A stretch of 64,000 nucleotides of DNA from Mailhella massiliensis (lineage in GTDB: Bacteria > Desulfobacterota > Desulfovibrionia > Desulfovibrionales > Desulfovibrionaceae), in NCBI RefSeq assembly GCF_900155525.1, contig NZ_LT706952.1, positions 940,406 to 1,004,405 on the forward strand. The letters run 5' to 3'. Shown in pieces: positions 20,733 to 30,200 of this stretch (within the stretch, counting starts at the first letter, position 1; every line of letters begins with the position of its first letter). The notes under the pieces were generated by a model. The model worked only from the letters and a program-made list of their open reading frames with translations. It was not told the DNA's origin and searched no databases. A program made the position numbers and the translations under genes.

Positions 20733-21868
20733 AAGCTCTGCTCGCCCTCGAAGACGGCTTCACCCTTGAAGGCGAATCCTTCACCGGTCCCATCGAACTG
20801 ACCGGCGGCGAAGTCATTTTCAATACGGCCATGGCCGGATACCAGGAACTGCTCACCGATCCCTCCTATGCGGGACAGATGGTGTGCCTCACCTATCCGC
20901 TCATCGGCAACTACGGCATCAACCCCGACGACATGGAATCGGAAAAGGTGCACATGTCGGCCCTCATCGTCAAGGAATGCTGCAAGGAGCCTTCCAACTG
21001 GCGCGCCACGGAAAGCCTGCCCGACTTCCTCATGCGTCAGGGCGTTCCGGGCATCGAAGGCATCGATACCCGCGCGCTCACGCTGCACCTGCGCAAGAAC
21101 GGCGCCATGCGCGGCTGCATTTCCACCAGCATTCTCGACCCCGAGGAACTGGTGAAGAAGGCGAACGAACTGCCTTCCATGGAAGGCCAGAACCTCGTCA
21201 CCCGCGTGGCACCCTCCGCCCCCTACCGCTGGGATGAAGCTGCGGGACGCCCCGCGCCCGTGACGCTGAACGCCGACGGCTCCTACAACTGGCCCGGCGG
21301 CAAGGCGCTCAACATCGTGGTGTACGACTTCGGCATCAAGTGGAACATCCTGCGCCTTCTTTCCGCTCAGGACATGGAACTTCTGGTGGTTCCGCCCTCC
21401 TTCACCTGCGAACAGGTGAAGGCCGCAAACCCCGACGGCGTTTTCCTTTCCAACGGCCCCGGCGACCCCGCCACCCTGAAGCCCGAAATTGCGGAAATCG
21501 CCAGGATGGCGGAAATCTTCCCCATCGGCGCCATCTGCCTCGGGCATCAGCTGCTCGGTCACGCTCTCGGCGGCACCACCACCAAACTGAAGTTCGGCCA
21601 TCACGGCGTGAACCATCCGGTCAAGAACCTCCTGACCGGCCGCATCGAAATCTCTTCCCAGAACCACGGCTTCTGCGTGATTCCGCCCGAAGGCGTGGAA
21701 AAGGTGTATGTGAACCTCAACGACGGCACGCTGGAAGGCTTCCGCCATCCTGAAAAGCCCATCATGACGGTGCAGCATCACCCCGAAGCGGCCGCCGGTC
21801 CCACCGACAGCCGTACCTTCTTCACCGACTTCAAGGCCATGGTGCTGAAGGCCAAGGCCGGGAAGTAG
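20729..21868 (+). CDS. carA: Carbamoyl-phosphate synthase, small (glutaminase) subunit
   Basis: 379 residues. It hydrolyses glutamine and channels ammonia to CarB. The N-terminal CPSase small-chain domain opens [16 protein letters not shown]. The C-terminal class I glutamine amidotransferase domain has the nucleophile Cys near residue 270 ([15 protein letters not shown]) and the His/Glu pair in QHHPEAA. The ATG at 20729 overlaps the carB stop as ATGA, with AAAGGAG 9 nt upstream, so the two are translationally coupled and made in equal amounts. A terminator follows. Confidence 0.97.
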
Positions 21869-21896
21869 GTTCTCCGGCAGAAAAACCATGATGCAG

Positions 21897-21935
21897 ACGG
21901 GCGAGGCGCGACGCGCTTCGCCCGTTTTCCTTTTC
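21897..21935 (+). terminator. Terminator of carB-carA
   Basis: ACGGGCGA...TCGCCCGT stem followed by TTTCCTTTTCC. Confidence 0.8.
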
Positions 21936-22190
21936 CGCGCCGCCCGGATGAGGCATGATGCGGACACGTTGGCTTAAAAGAAAAAAAGCCTTACGCTTCG
22001 GCCTGAAACGGACTTCCCGTCAGGAATGCCGCGCAAACCGGCAAGGACGCTCCGGCCTTTCCGCCGGGAGTGTGCCTGAGCTTCGCCCTTCCCTCAGGGG
22101 CGAACCGAAAGGACGGACGCCCTCCCCGCAGGCACGGCAAAACGGCAACACCGCCCTTCTCCCAAAAGGGCGCGTCATATCGAGGATACC
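21936..22190. other. Leader region before the M24 peptidase gene
   Basis: No gene. A hairpin TTCGCCC...GGGCGAA (about 22082-22104) lies inside; its role is unknown. Confidence 0.4.
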
Positions 22191-23270
22191 ATGAACAGCG
22201 AAACCTTTGCCCTGAGAAGGGAAAACCTGCGCCGCCTCATGCATGAGGAAGGACTGGACGCACTTCTGGTCAGTCAGAGCGCCAACCGCTATTACCTTTC
22301 CGGCTTTGAGCTGCACGACTGCCAGTGCAACGAAAGTTCCGGCTGCCTCATCATCATGAAGGACGGCAAAGACTGGCTGTGCACCGATTCCCGCTATGAG
22401 GAAGCCGCCGCCAAGCTGTGGGACAGGGAACGGGTGTCCATCTACCGCACCTCTTCTTCCGAAGAACTCAACGGACTGTTCAAAAAGCTCTGCGGCGCCT
22501 CCGGCGTCATCGGCGTGGAGGAGGAACACCTTTCCCGCGCCTATGCGCGGCGGCTTGAACCCGGCCTCACGCTCAAGGGAGCGGACGGGCTGGTGGAAAA
22601 ACTCCGCGAAATCAAGGACGAGGAGGAAATCCGCCTCATCGACGCCTCGGTCAAACTCAATCACCGTATGCTGGAATGGCTTCCCTCTCTGCTTGTTCCC
22701 GGCCAGGACGAAGCTTCCGCAGCCTGGGGCATAGAAAAATTCTACCGCGAGCACGGCGCTTCGGAACTCAGCTTTCCTTCCATCGTGGCCATGAACGCCA
22801 ACGCCGCCCTGCCCCACTACGCCCCGGACACACCCGCCGTGTTCACGGAAAACTGCATGGTGCTGGTGGACGAGGGCTGCCGCCTGAACGGCTACTGCTC
22901 CGACCAGACGCGCACCTTCTGGATAGGCGACAGGCCCGAACCGCGCTTTACGGAAATGCTTGAGCGCGTGCAGGAGGCGCAGCGCCGCGCCATAGCCGCC
23001 CTCAGGCCCGGCATCACGGGCAGGGAAGTGCACAAGATTGCCGTGGACTACTTCGCCTCCTGCGGCATGGAACGGTACTTCACCCATTCGCTGGGACACG
23101 GCGTAGGGCTGGAAACCCATGAAGGCCCGCGCCTCAGCATATCCAACACCCGCCCCCTGCAGCCCGGCATGATCGTGACCATAGAACCGGGCCTGTACTT
23201 CCCCGGCTGGGGCGGCGCACGCTGGGAATACATGGCCGTCATCACCGAAGACGGCTGCCGCGTGTTCTGA
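22191..23270 (+). CDS. M24 family metallopeptidase (Xaa-Pro aminopeptidase/dipeptidase type)
   Basis: 359 residues. Residues 1-125 are a creatinase N-like domain; residues about 130-355 form the pita-bread catalytic domain. Expected dinuclear-metal ligands are visible: Asp in LVDEGC, Asp in CSDQTRTFW, His in HSLGHGVGLETHE, Glu in TIEPGLY and Glu in RWEYMAVITEDG. This pattern fits bacterial peptidases removing the residue before proline (PepP/PepQ group). Start ATG 22191 has GAGGATA upstream. Monocistronic, with a large hairpin after the stop. Confidence 0.9.
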   Translation: MNSETFALRRENLRRLMHEEGLDALLVSQSANRYYLSGFELHDCQCNESSGCLIIMKDGKDWLCTDSRYEEAAAKLWDRERVSIYRTSSSEELNGLFKKLCGASGVIGVEEEHLSRAYARRLEPGLTLKGADGLVEKLREIKDEEEIRLIDASVKLNHRMLEWLPSLLVPGQDEASAAWGIEKFYREHGASELSFPSIVAMNANAALPHYAPDTPAVFTENCMVLVDEGCRLNGYCSDQTRTFWIGDRPEPRFTEMLERVQEAQRRAIAALRPGITGREVHKIAVDYFASCGMERYFTHSLGHGVGLETHEGPRLSISNTRPLQPGMIVTIEPGLYFPGWGGARWEYMAVITEDGCRVF

Positions 23271-23287
23271 GAAGAAAACACTCAAAA

Positions 23288-23334
23288 ACGCCGGCCCCTG
23301 CCGCGCAAACGCGTGCGGCGCAGGGGGCCGGCGT
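23288..23334. terminator. Large GC-rich hairpin after the M24 peptidase gene
   Basis: AACGCCGGCCCCTGCCGC pairs with GCGGCGCAGGGGGCCGGCGTT. The T-run after it is poor, so it is either a weak terminator or an mRNA-stabilising structure. Confidence 0.6.
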
Positions 23335-23362
23335 TCTGTTACAAAACGTCACACTTCAAAAG

Positions 23363-23390
23363 TTGAAAAGCGGCGGGGAATGACTATAGT
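23363..23390 (+). promoter_or_regulatory. Sigma-70 promoter of the DUF2333 gene
   Basis: TTGAAA (23363-23368), 16-nt spacer, TATAGT (23385-23390), about 80 bp before the start codon. Confidence 0.65.
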
Positions 23391-23471
23391 TAAAAGGCAC
23401 AAGATTATCTGAGGCCGCAGCCCTGCATGGGAAGCGCGGCCCCGCCCTCAACCCCTTTTCAGGAGACACGC

Positions 23472-24386
23472 ATGATACACCCCGAAAAGCGACACTTCAT
23501 CATTGTGGCCAAAACGCTGGGCATTCAGGTGCTGCTTTTTGTCGGCATATTGTTCACGGTATGGGGTTCCCAGAAACTCTATACCCTCATAGACCCCGTG
23601 AAATTTCCGGTCTATCAGGTGAACACCGAAGAGCAGATGACGGAACAGGCCAAGGGCGCGGCCCTTCTTTCCGCCCTGACCAACCGCATGGATGCGGAAC
23701 TGAACTCCACCTTCGGCTGGACGGCCAACGACATTCTGTTCAACCGCTGGATCATGGACAACCGCGCCTACCGGCAGTTCGGCACCTATGTGGCCACGAA
23801 AATGCTCTTCGACCATTATTCCACCGTCATCGCCAAGCTGGGCAGCAACGACAGAGAAAACGACCTTCTCTACAACGCGCGACTCAATCACTTCGCCATC
23901 AGCCCCCAGCGCTGGGGTATGCTTTTCATTCCCTCGGCGGAAGGTTCCTTCAAGAAGGCACTTTCCATGACGGAGCAGTACAAGAAGGATCTTCTGGCGG
24001 GCAAGGCCGTGTACAACTGCCGTACCGACGACATCTATTCCGCCTTCAATCTCATTCTCGGCGAAACCGTGTTCGGCTACGCCCTCGGACTGCTCAACGA
24101 CAGCCAGGACCTGCCCTTCTACACGCTGGACAACCGCATCTACGAAGCTCAGGGCGTCATTCTCGTGGTACGCGACTACCTGAAGGCCATGTATGAGCTC
24201 TACCCCGAAATCGGCAACAAGAACAACGAACAGAACATGGCCGAGGCCATGCGCTACATGGACCTCATCTGCAACTACGACCCCATGTACATCACTTCGT
24301 CGTTCAACTCCGGGGAACTCATCATTTCCTACCTGCTCTTTGCCCGCAATCGCCTTACCGACATCCGCGACAGCCTGAGAATCTGA
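23472..24386 (+). CDS. DUF2333 family membrane-anchored protein
   Basis: 304 residues from ATG 23472 (AGGAG 7 nt upstream). One N-terminal membrane segment (about residues 12-33, GIQVLLFVGILFTVWG) is followed by a large periplasmic alpha-helical region. The segments WTANDILFNRWIMDNRAYRQFG and LNHFAISPQRWGMLFIPSAEG match what I know of DUF2333, a family common in Desulfovibrio and other Proteobacteria with no established function. Its own promoter and isolation from neighbours suggest a single-gene unit. Confidence 0.8.
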   Translation: MIHPEKRHFIIVAKTLGIQVLLFVGILFTVWGSQKLYTLIDPVKFPVYQVNTEEQMTEQAKGAALLSALTNRMDAELNSTFGWTANDILFNRWIMDNRAYRQFGTYVATKMLFDHYSTVIAKLGSNDRENDLLYNARLNHFAISPQRWGMLFIPSAEGSFKKALSMTEQYKKDLLAGKAVYNCRTDDIYSAFNLILGETVFGYALGLLNDSQDLPFYTLDNRIYEAQGVILVVRDYLKAMYELYPEIGNKNNEQNMAEAMRYMDLICNYDPMYITSSFNSGELIISYLLFARNRLTDIRDSLRI

Positions 24387-24631
24387 GGCATACCGCAAAT
24401 TCTCATGTAAGAACAGCCTGGCCCGGCTTTTCCGTCTCCACGGGAAACGCCGGACCTGCTTTTTCCGAACACGCAGAAAACAAGAGAGGCAACGTTCTTC
24501 CTTGCGGTCTGTTTTCCTGCGCCTCGGAGAAATCTTCGTCTCCAGGACGCTGCAAGGGCATGGCCGCAGGCGAGCCTGCGCCGCCGACCCATGGCAAAAG
24601 CGTTACCGCCTTCTTCCGCACGGAGTTCTCT

Positions 24632-25099
24632 TCAGGGCTTCGTCACGCCGCGAACCTTCCAGACCAGCACGAGTACGGCAAGAATCCCCGCCGTGACGCC
24701 GGAAAAAAGGATGGCACCTTCGCCGAACATCAGAAACGTCTGAAAAACGACGCCGAGAAAGGAAAAAAATGCCGCCGATGCGTTCAACAGCTTCGACATG
24801 CTGCCGAACGAACCGGCATCAATACATACTTCATCGTATCTTCCGTAATGCTTTAGGATGAACGGCAGAACCACGCAGAAAAACAGATAAAAGTTTTCCC
24901 TGGGAAAATCAGGAACATGAGGCTTCTCTCCGTCTTCCCCCGCGTGGGAAGAATCGCGTTCCGCCATGTGCAGCGTTGCGGATTCAAACCACAACATGCA
25001 GGAAATGCCGAAAGAAAAACAGGACAGCAACTGCGTTGTGAGTTCTCCCGGGCATTCATTCCACGCCTGCATGAAATCCGTATACATTCTGTCGAGCAT
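24632..25099 (-). CDS. Small membrane protein of unknown function
   Basis: 155 residues from ATG 25099, which has GAGGAAA just upstream. Four hydrophobic segments are apparent (about residues 22-45, 70-87, 103-127 and 131-150). The loop between the first and second is hydrophilic and His/Glu-rich. It resembles no family I know. Codon style is that of the neighbours. It is convergent with the DUF2333 gene. Confidence 0.6.
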   Translation of the reverse strand: MLDRMYTDFMQAWNECPGELTTQLLSCFSFGISCMLWFESATLHMAERDSSHAGEDGEKPHVPDFPRENFYLFFCVVLPFILKHYGRYDEVCIDAGSFGSMSKLLNASAAFFSFLGVVFQTFLMFGEGAILFSGVTAGILAVLVLVWKVRGVTKP

Positions 25100-25221
25100 G
25101 GTTTTCCTCTTTTCCGGCAGGCATGGCCCGCACCTTCCCTCTGCCTCGAGGGAGTTTTCCTTTCCGCCGTATCAGGAAAATACATTTTTCCGGTCCCCGC
25201 ATGTCCCGGCGGACACGGGCA

Positions 25222-25250
25222 TTGACCTGCCCACCCCGGAAGCATAGCAT
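25222..25250 (+). promoter_or_regulatory. Sigma-70 promoter upstream of the abgA-like gene
   Basis: TTGACC (25222-25227), 17-nt spacer, TAGCAT (25245-25250). The leader to the start codon would be about 200 nt. Confidence 0.55.
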
Positions 25251-25457
25251 TTTTTTGAAAAATGACGACGGTCCGGCACAAAAGCAAGAGGAACGCACAA
25301 CGCCGGCCCGGCATCGTTCCGTCACGCCTTCCGGGGGAAAAGCAGCCCCGGCAGGACGCACCTTCAAAGAAAAGAGAATGCCGTGCAAACGGCCTCTTCT
25401 TCTCCCCCGCTTTCTGAAAGCCCCGTTCCGTCCGCCGGAAACGGACAAAGACATGCC

Positions 25458-26753
25458 ATGATCGACTACACGCCCCACATCACACAGAAAAGGCTGACGG
25501 CCCTGCGCAGGCTGTTCCACAAACATGCCGAAACCGGCATGGCGGAATTCTGGACCACGGCGCGCATCGCGGAAGAGGCGGAAGCGCTCGGCCTCGCGCC
25601 CCTCATGGGGGAATCGGTATCGGCCCCGGAAGCGCGCATGGGCGTACCGGATGAGATCACGCTGGACAAGGCCCGGCAGCGCGCGGAAGAGGAAGGCGCA
25701 CAAAAGCGTCTTCTGGACGCCATGAACGGCGTGACGGGGCTTGTCGTGGACATACGGCCGGACCTGCCCGCCCACACCGTGCTGCGCTTCGACATCGACG
25801 CCGTGGATGTACAGGAAAGCGGCAGCGCTTCCCACCTGCCCCGCAGGGAAGGCTTTTTCTCCCTGCACGAAGGCATCTGCCATGCCTGCGGGCATGACGG
25901 ACACATCGCCCTGGGGCTGGGCCTCGCCCATGAGCTGGTACGTCTGCGCGAGTGCCTTACGCACAATGTGCGCCTGCTCTTCCAGCCCGGAGAAGAAGGC
26001 TGCCGTGGGGCGAGAGCCATGGCGGCGGCCGGGCTGCTCGACGGCGCGCGGCATATGGTGGCCGCCCATATCGGCATGTGGGCGGACTGCGACCACAGCC
26101 TCGTATGCGGGGCGCAGGGCTTTCTGGCCACCACCAAATTCGACGTGACCTTCACCGGACGCGCCGCCCATGCCGGGGCCGAACCGCACAAGGGCGCCAA
26201 CTCCCTTCTCGCCGCCGCAAGCGCCGCACTCAACATGCACGCCCTGCCCCGGCACGGAGAAGGCGATTCCCGCGTGACCGTAGGCAGGCTCGAGGCGGGA
26301 AGCGGCCGCAACACCATTCCCTCATCGGCCCGCATGGTGTGCGAAACGCGCGGAGCCAGCACCGCCGTCAATGAATACATGTTCGAGCACTGCCGCTCCA
26401 TCATCGAACACACGGCCGCCATGTACGAACAGCGCTGCGACATCCGCATCATGGGCGGCTCTGACGGAGCAGGAAGCGACGACGCTCTCACGCATCTTGT
26501 CCGTGAAATCGCCGGAGCCGTTCCCTGGTTCCGGCAGGAACTCATCCGCGACAGCGCCCCCGGCTTCGGTTCCGACGATGCCTGCGTGCACATGGCCGCC
26601 GTGCAGAAACAGGGAGGCGACGCCGTCTATCTCATGCTGGGGAGCGACCTTGCCGCAGGCCACCACGCCCCGGACTTCGATTTTCATGAAGACATGCTTC
26701 TGCCCTCGGTGGAACTTCTGACAAGACTCGTGATCGCGCTGGACAGACGCTGA
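25458..26753 (+). CDS. abgA: AbgA-like M20 amidohydrolase (p-aminobenzoyl-glutamate hydrolase subunit A type)
   Basis: 431 residues. Expected to cleave p-aminobenzoyl-glutamate or similar N-acyl amino acids with a zinc pair. It follows E. coli AbgA closely along its length: LRRLFHKHAETGMAEFW, RMGVPDEITL, the metal-binding HACGHDGHIALGLGLAHEL and FQPGEEG, then ATTKFDVTFTGRAAHAGAEP, SGRNTIPSSARM and the final His in LAAGHHAPDFDF. In E. coli AbgA works with AbgB; no abgB-like gene is nearby. ATG 25458 is preferred because homology begins there, although an upstream GTG at 25383 is in frame. Confidence 0.88.
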   Translation: MIDYTPHITQKRLTALRRLFHKHAETGMAEFWTTARIAEEAEALGLAPLMGESVSAPEARMGVPDEITLDKARQRAEEEGAQKRLLDAMNGVTGLVVDIRPDLPAHTVLRFDIDAVDVQESGSASHLPRREGFFSLHEGICHACGHDGHIALGLGLAHELVRLRECLTHNVRLLFQPGEEGCRGARAMAAAGLLDGARHMVAAHIGMWADCDHSLVCGAQGFLATTKFDVTFTGRAAHAGAEPHKGANSLLAAASAALNMHALPRHGEGDSRVTVGRLEAGSGRNTIPSSARMVCETRGASTAVNEYMFEHCRSIIEHTAAMYEQRCDIRIMGGSDGAGSDDALTHLVREIAGAVPWFRQELIRDSAPGFGSDDACVHMAAVQKQGGDAVYLMLGSDLAAGHHAPDFDFHEDMLLPSVELLTRLVIALDRR

Positions 26754-26850
26754 ACCGGAAAGCGCACGGACCGGCAAAACAGAAAAACCTTCCCTTTCTT
26801 CCCCTGCGAAGGCTCCGCCTCACCGCAACGGAGTCCCAGCTCTTCGCCTT

Positions 26851-27585
26851 TCACGGCCGGGGCGGGGAAAGGCTCTCTTCCTCGTCTGCCACCCCGGTAT
26901 GACCCTGCGGGGAGCCTTTCCCGCGAAGCCCGGCCAGCATCGCCAGCGCTTCCGGCTGCAGAATTTCCAGCCTGCGCCGGGTGAAGGCCCCCACAATGTT
27001 CCGTTCCCGCAACTGCCGTATGATTCTTGAAACGGAACTGGGGTGAAGCCCGGCCTGCACGGCCAGTTCCTTCTGTCCCTGCCCCGAGCAGAAGGTTCCC
27101 GCCCTGCCGTCCGTCATCCGCACCAGCAGGCGGCATATGCGCTCAAGGGCAAAGCCCTCCACGGCGTCGCTGGCATAGTCGGAAAAAAAGAACAGCTTGC
27201 GGCGTATGGTCGCCATAAGGTTCAGCACCAGCTCGGGATATTCCCTGTAAAATTCAGGGTCGGACAGCAGGGAATATTCGAAGCGCACGCTCTGCACCTG
27301 TTCCAGACAGCGGTAGGACACATGGTTGTTCACCTGGGAAACGGCCGGCAGCTCATTGACGAGACAGAGCGGTCCGGCCTCGAACATGGTCCATTCCCTG
27401 CCTGCCGCGTTCAGGCACTGCATGGCGATGCGCCCGCTGAGAATGAGATGAAAAAAACGGCATCCTTCCACGCGCAGGCAGTCGTGCGGAAGATACTGTT
27501 CCTTCTCGCCGAGACATACGGCGGCAAGCCATGGCGCATTCAACTGTTCCAGACTGCGTTCCGGGGCGGAAGAAGCGGCGGACAT
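26851..27585 (-). CDS. Crp/Fnr-family transcriptional regulator
   Basis: 244 residues. An N-terminal cyclic-nucleotide-binding-like beta barrel (about 25-125) is followed by a long dimer helix and a winged helix (about 165-225) with the recognition region ELAVQAGLHPSSVSRIIRQLRERNIVG. No N-terminal Cys cluster for an Fe-S centre is present, so the ligand is unknown (not classical Fnr). It starts inside the end of the upstream frameshifted paralogue (overlap 27540-27585), so the two were once translationally coupled. The pair is divergent from the flavoprotein/cytochrome operon, a plausible target. Confidence 0.85.
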   Translation of the reverse strand: MSAASSAPERSLEQLNAPWLAAVCLGEKEQYLPHDCLRVEGCRFFHLILSGRIAMQCLNAAGREWTMFEAGPLCLVNELPAVSQVNNHVSYRCLEQVQSVRFEYSLLSDPEFYREYPELVLNLMATIRRKLFFFSDYASDAVEGFALERICRLLVRMTDGRAGTFCSGQGQKELAVQAGLHPSSVSRIIRQLRERNIVGAFTRRRLEILQPEALAMLAGLRGKGSPQGHTGVADEEESLSPPRP

Positions 27586-28438
27586 GTTTTCTCCTTGGGC
27601 AGCAGCGTCGTTTCCATGCGGCTCAGGGCGCAGAGCCGGTCAATGTCGAGCAGGGGAATGCGCCCGTTTTCACGTTTGCCGACGATACCCCTCTCCCGCA
27701 GGGAAAAAGCAGGCGACACAGCGTTTCCTGCGTGACGCCGATGAGCGCCGCCATATCCTTCTGGGTCAGCGGAGGGGGCGACTGCGCCTCGAAGGAAAGC
27801 AGAAGACGGCACAGACGCGCGCCCGCAGAGCTGAAGGAAAAGGCGTGCGCCCGATACAGAAAAAGAAGATTGAGTCTGGCAAGAGAATGTACGGCGTTGA
27901 CGAACAGCTCCGGGTGACGCCGGACAAACTCGGCCTGCGGCATGTCGTCGCACCTCAGCCGGTACAGACAGACCGGCTTTTCCGCGCTGATTCTGCAGGG
28001 AAAGGCGGCTTCCCCCTGTTCAAAAAAGGCGAAATGCAGCAGGCACTGGGGCCCCATCAGCAGCATGATCCGGCCGTTGCTCCGCGCGGAGGCATCATAC
28101 AGCCTGACCATGCCCGAATGAAGGAAAAGCAGCTCGTTTCTTTCCGGTACAATATCCACGGGATTCCGCGCCGAGGCCTTCACCGCTTCCCTTTTTCCCG
28201 TCTCCATGAGCGACTTCCACGGCCTGTTCAGCCTTTCCACATAGACCGTATGCATGAAGTTCGTCCGGAAAAAAAAGGTGCCTTTCTCCTGGCCGCTCTG
28301 CTGCATGTGCGCCGCCTCCACCATAGCAACATTTCCACCCTGTCCGGTAAAAAAAGAAAATCCGGCCGTTATCGTCCACGCCATGCGGCGCAATGCATCC
28401 CTTTTCTGAAACGGTGCATCCGACGACGGTCGTTTCAC
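27540..28438 (-). pseudogene. Crp/Fnr-family regulator with a frameshift in the DNA-binding helix
   Basis: The main frame (28438 to 27623) gives a beta-barrel sensor region and the start of the winged helix (PLTQKDMAALIGVTQETLCRLL), then runs into non-homologous sequence. Directly after CTTTTTCCC (about 27694-27702) the natural continuation LRERGIVGKRENGRIPLLDIDRL lies in another frame and ends at 27540, overlapping the next gene. A one-base indel in the T5 run explains it: a true mutation, a sequencing error, or slippage. As read, the protein lacks the recognition-helix C-terminal half and wing. Confidence 0.75.
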
Positions 28439-28512
28439 GGGGATATGCCATAGTCCATGGGGAAAATAAAGGCCGGACTCAAAAAAAAATAAAAGCTGCG
28501 TAAAAATTGACT

Positions 28513-28530
28513 TCTGCTGTTTTTTGCAGA
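28513..28530. promoter_or_regulatory. Small inverted repeat upstream of the flavoprotein operon
   Basis: TCTGC (28513-28517) and GCAGA (28526-28530), 8 nt apart, next to a TTGACT (28507-28512). It could be a half-site pair for one of the divergent Crp/Fnr regulators; weak evidence. Confidence 0.3.
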
Positions 28531-28592
28531 CCGAATTCCGTGCTATGTGAAAATATCCTCAAGAATGGAACTTCCTGCAGGAGGGAAAACCT

Positions 28593-30122
28593 ATGACAAA
28601 ACGGTATCTGTCTCGTCGTGCGTTTCTGGCCGGGAGCGCGGTAAGCATGACGCTGGCGCATATGGGAAGCGTGGCCCACGCCTCTTCCGCGAAGAAGGAA
28701 CCGCAGTGGGATGAAGTGTTTGACGTCATTGTCATCGGTTCGGGCCTGGCGGGCATGTGCGCCGCACTTTCCGCCAGAAAGAACGGCTGCAAGAACGTGG
28801 TCGTCATCGAAAAGATGAGCTATCTCGGCGGCAACTCGGCCATCGCCACCGGCGACTTCGGCGCCGTGGGTTCCATGCTCACGAAAAAGCAGGGCGTCAA
28901 AGACTCTCCCGAAGCCTTTGCCGCCGACATCAGCGCGGCCTGCGGCGGGCTGAACCATCAGGACCTGACCCTCACCGTGGCCCGCAACTCCGGCAGAGCC
29001 ATCGATTTTCTCATTGAAAACGGCGCAAAGTTCAATGAAAAGACCATCCTGCTCGGCGGCCATTCCGCGCCCCGCGTGCATCAGGGCGTGGAAAGCTTCG
29101 GCACCAGCGTGATGATTCCTCTGTGGGAAAGCTTCGGAAAAAAATACGGCGGTGAAATCCGCACCCGCGTCAAGTTCGACAACTTCGTCATGAATGAAAA
29201 GGGCGAAGTCTGCGGCATCACCGTGCGCGAACGCTACGACTTCATCACCGGCTCCAAGAATGAGGACAAGGAAAATACCGGCGGCGTACCCAGGCGTTAC
29301 GGCGCGCGCTACGGCGTCATTCTGGCCACGGGCGGCTATTCCCGCGACCTGCCCTTCCGTTCCGCGGAAGCTCCGCTGCAGGGCGAGGAAATGGCCACGC
29401 GCTGCCATGTGGGCAACACGGCGGGCGCCCTGCGCGCCGCCCTTGCCATAGGCGCGCGCAGCGTGCACACCACGCTCGGCCGCTACGGGTTCTACATCGC
29501 CTCCGAAGACCTCAAGATGGGTATGGTCATCGACCCCAAGACGAGCAGACGTTTCATCAACGAAGGCATGCCTCGCACGGATCTGGCCGTGAACATGCTC
29601 CTGTACATGCAGAAGCACCGCTGCATCCCGCTCGGCATTTACGACAAGACGGCCATGGACTCCTTCTTCGACCTCAAGCGCCGCGAAAGACTGCTGTTCT
29701 CCGGCGCGCTGCGTCCCTACGATTCTCTGGAAGAGCTGGCCCAAAAGGAAGGACTCGACCTTGCCGTGCTGAAGGAAAGCCTTGACCGCTACAACAGAGA
29801 CATCGAAGCCGGTGTGGACAAGGAATTCGGCAAGAACATCGCAGATGCCAAGGCCGTGCCGCTTACCAAGCCTCCGTTCGCGGCCTGCACCATCGAACCC
29901 GACCTTTCCTATACGCAGGGCGGCGTGCTCATCAATACCAAAGGTGAAGCGCTGAGCGCGCTGGACGACGAGCCCATTCCCGGGCTCTACGTTGCGGGCG
30001 AGGCCTCGGCGGGCGTCTTCGGGGTAACGCGTCTTACCGCATGTTCGCTTCCCGACTGCGCAAGCTTCGGCATCATCACCGGCGAACAGGTGGCCGAACG
30101 CGCACGGACCATGAAGGCCTGA
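28593..30122 (+). CDS. Tat-exported FAD-binding reductase of the fumarate reductase/flavocytochrome c family
   Basis: 509 residues. A twin-arginine signal (SRRAFLAGSAVSMTLAHMG) points to folded export. The FAD domain opens DVIVIGSGLAGMCAALSA. An Arg typical of the fumarate reductase active site is in RFINEGMPRTDL, and another lies in VFGVTRLTACSLPDCASFG. The His pair that precedes TMGG in true flavocytochrome fumarate reductases is replaced by SYTQGG, so fumarate is unlikely to be the substrate. Electrons probably come from the tetraheme cytochrome encoded next. Related two-protein reductases use urocanate, cinnamates or other unsaturated acids as respiratory acceptors; the substrate here is unknown. 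Confidence 0.85.
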   Translation: MTKRYLSRRAFLAGSAVSMTLAHMGSVAHASSAKKEPQWDEVFDVIVIGSGLAGMCAALSARKNGCKNVVVIEKMSYLGGNSAIATGDFGAVGSMLTKKQGVKDSPEAFAADISAACGGLNHQDLTLTVARNSGRAIDFLIENGAKFNEKTILLGGHSAPRVHQGVESFGTSVMIPLWESFGKKYGGEIRTRVKFDNFVMNEKGEVCGITVRERYDFITGSKNEDKENTGGVPRRYGARYGVILATGGYSRDLPFRSAEAPLQGEEMATRCHVGNTAGALRAALAIGARSVHTTLGRYGFYIASEDLKMGMVIDPKTSRRFINEGMPRTDLAVNMLLYMQKHRCIPLGIYDKTAMDSFFDLKRRERLLFSGALRPYDSLEELAQKEGLDLAVLKESLDRYNRDIEAGVDKEFGKNIADAKAVPLTKPPFAACTIEPDLSYTQGGVLINTKGEALSALDDEPIPGLYVAGEASAGVFGVTRLTACSLPDCASFGIITGEQVAERARTMKA

Positions 30123-30200
30123 GACGACGCCCCTCCAAGAGGGCCGGAGACAACGATTGCGCGGAGGTGAAGCCCATCCTCCGCACCCAAGGAGTCCGTT

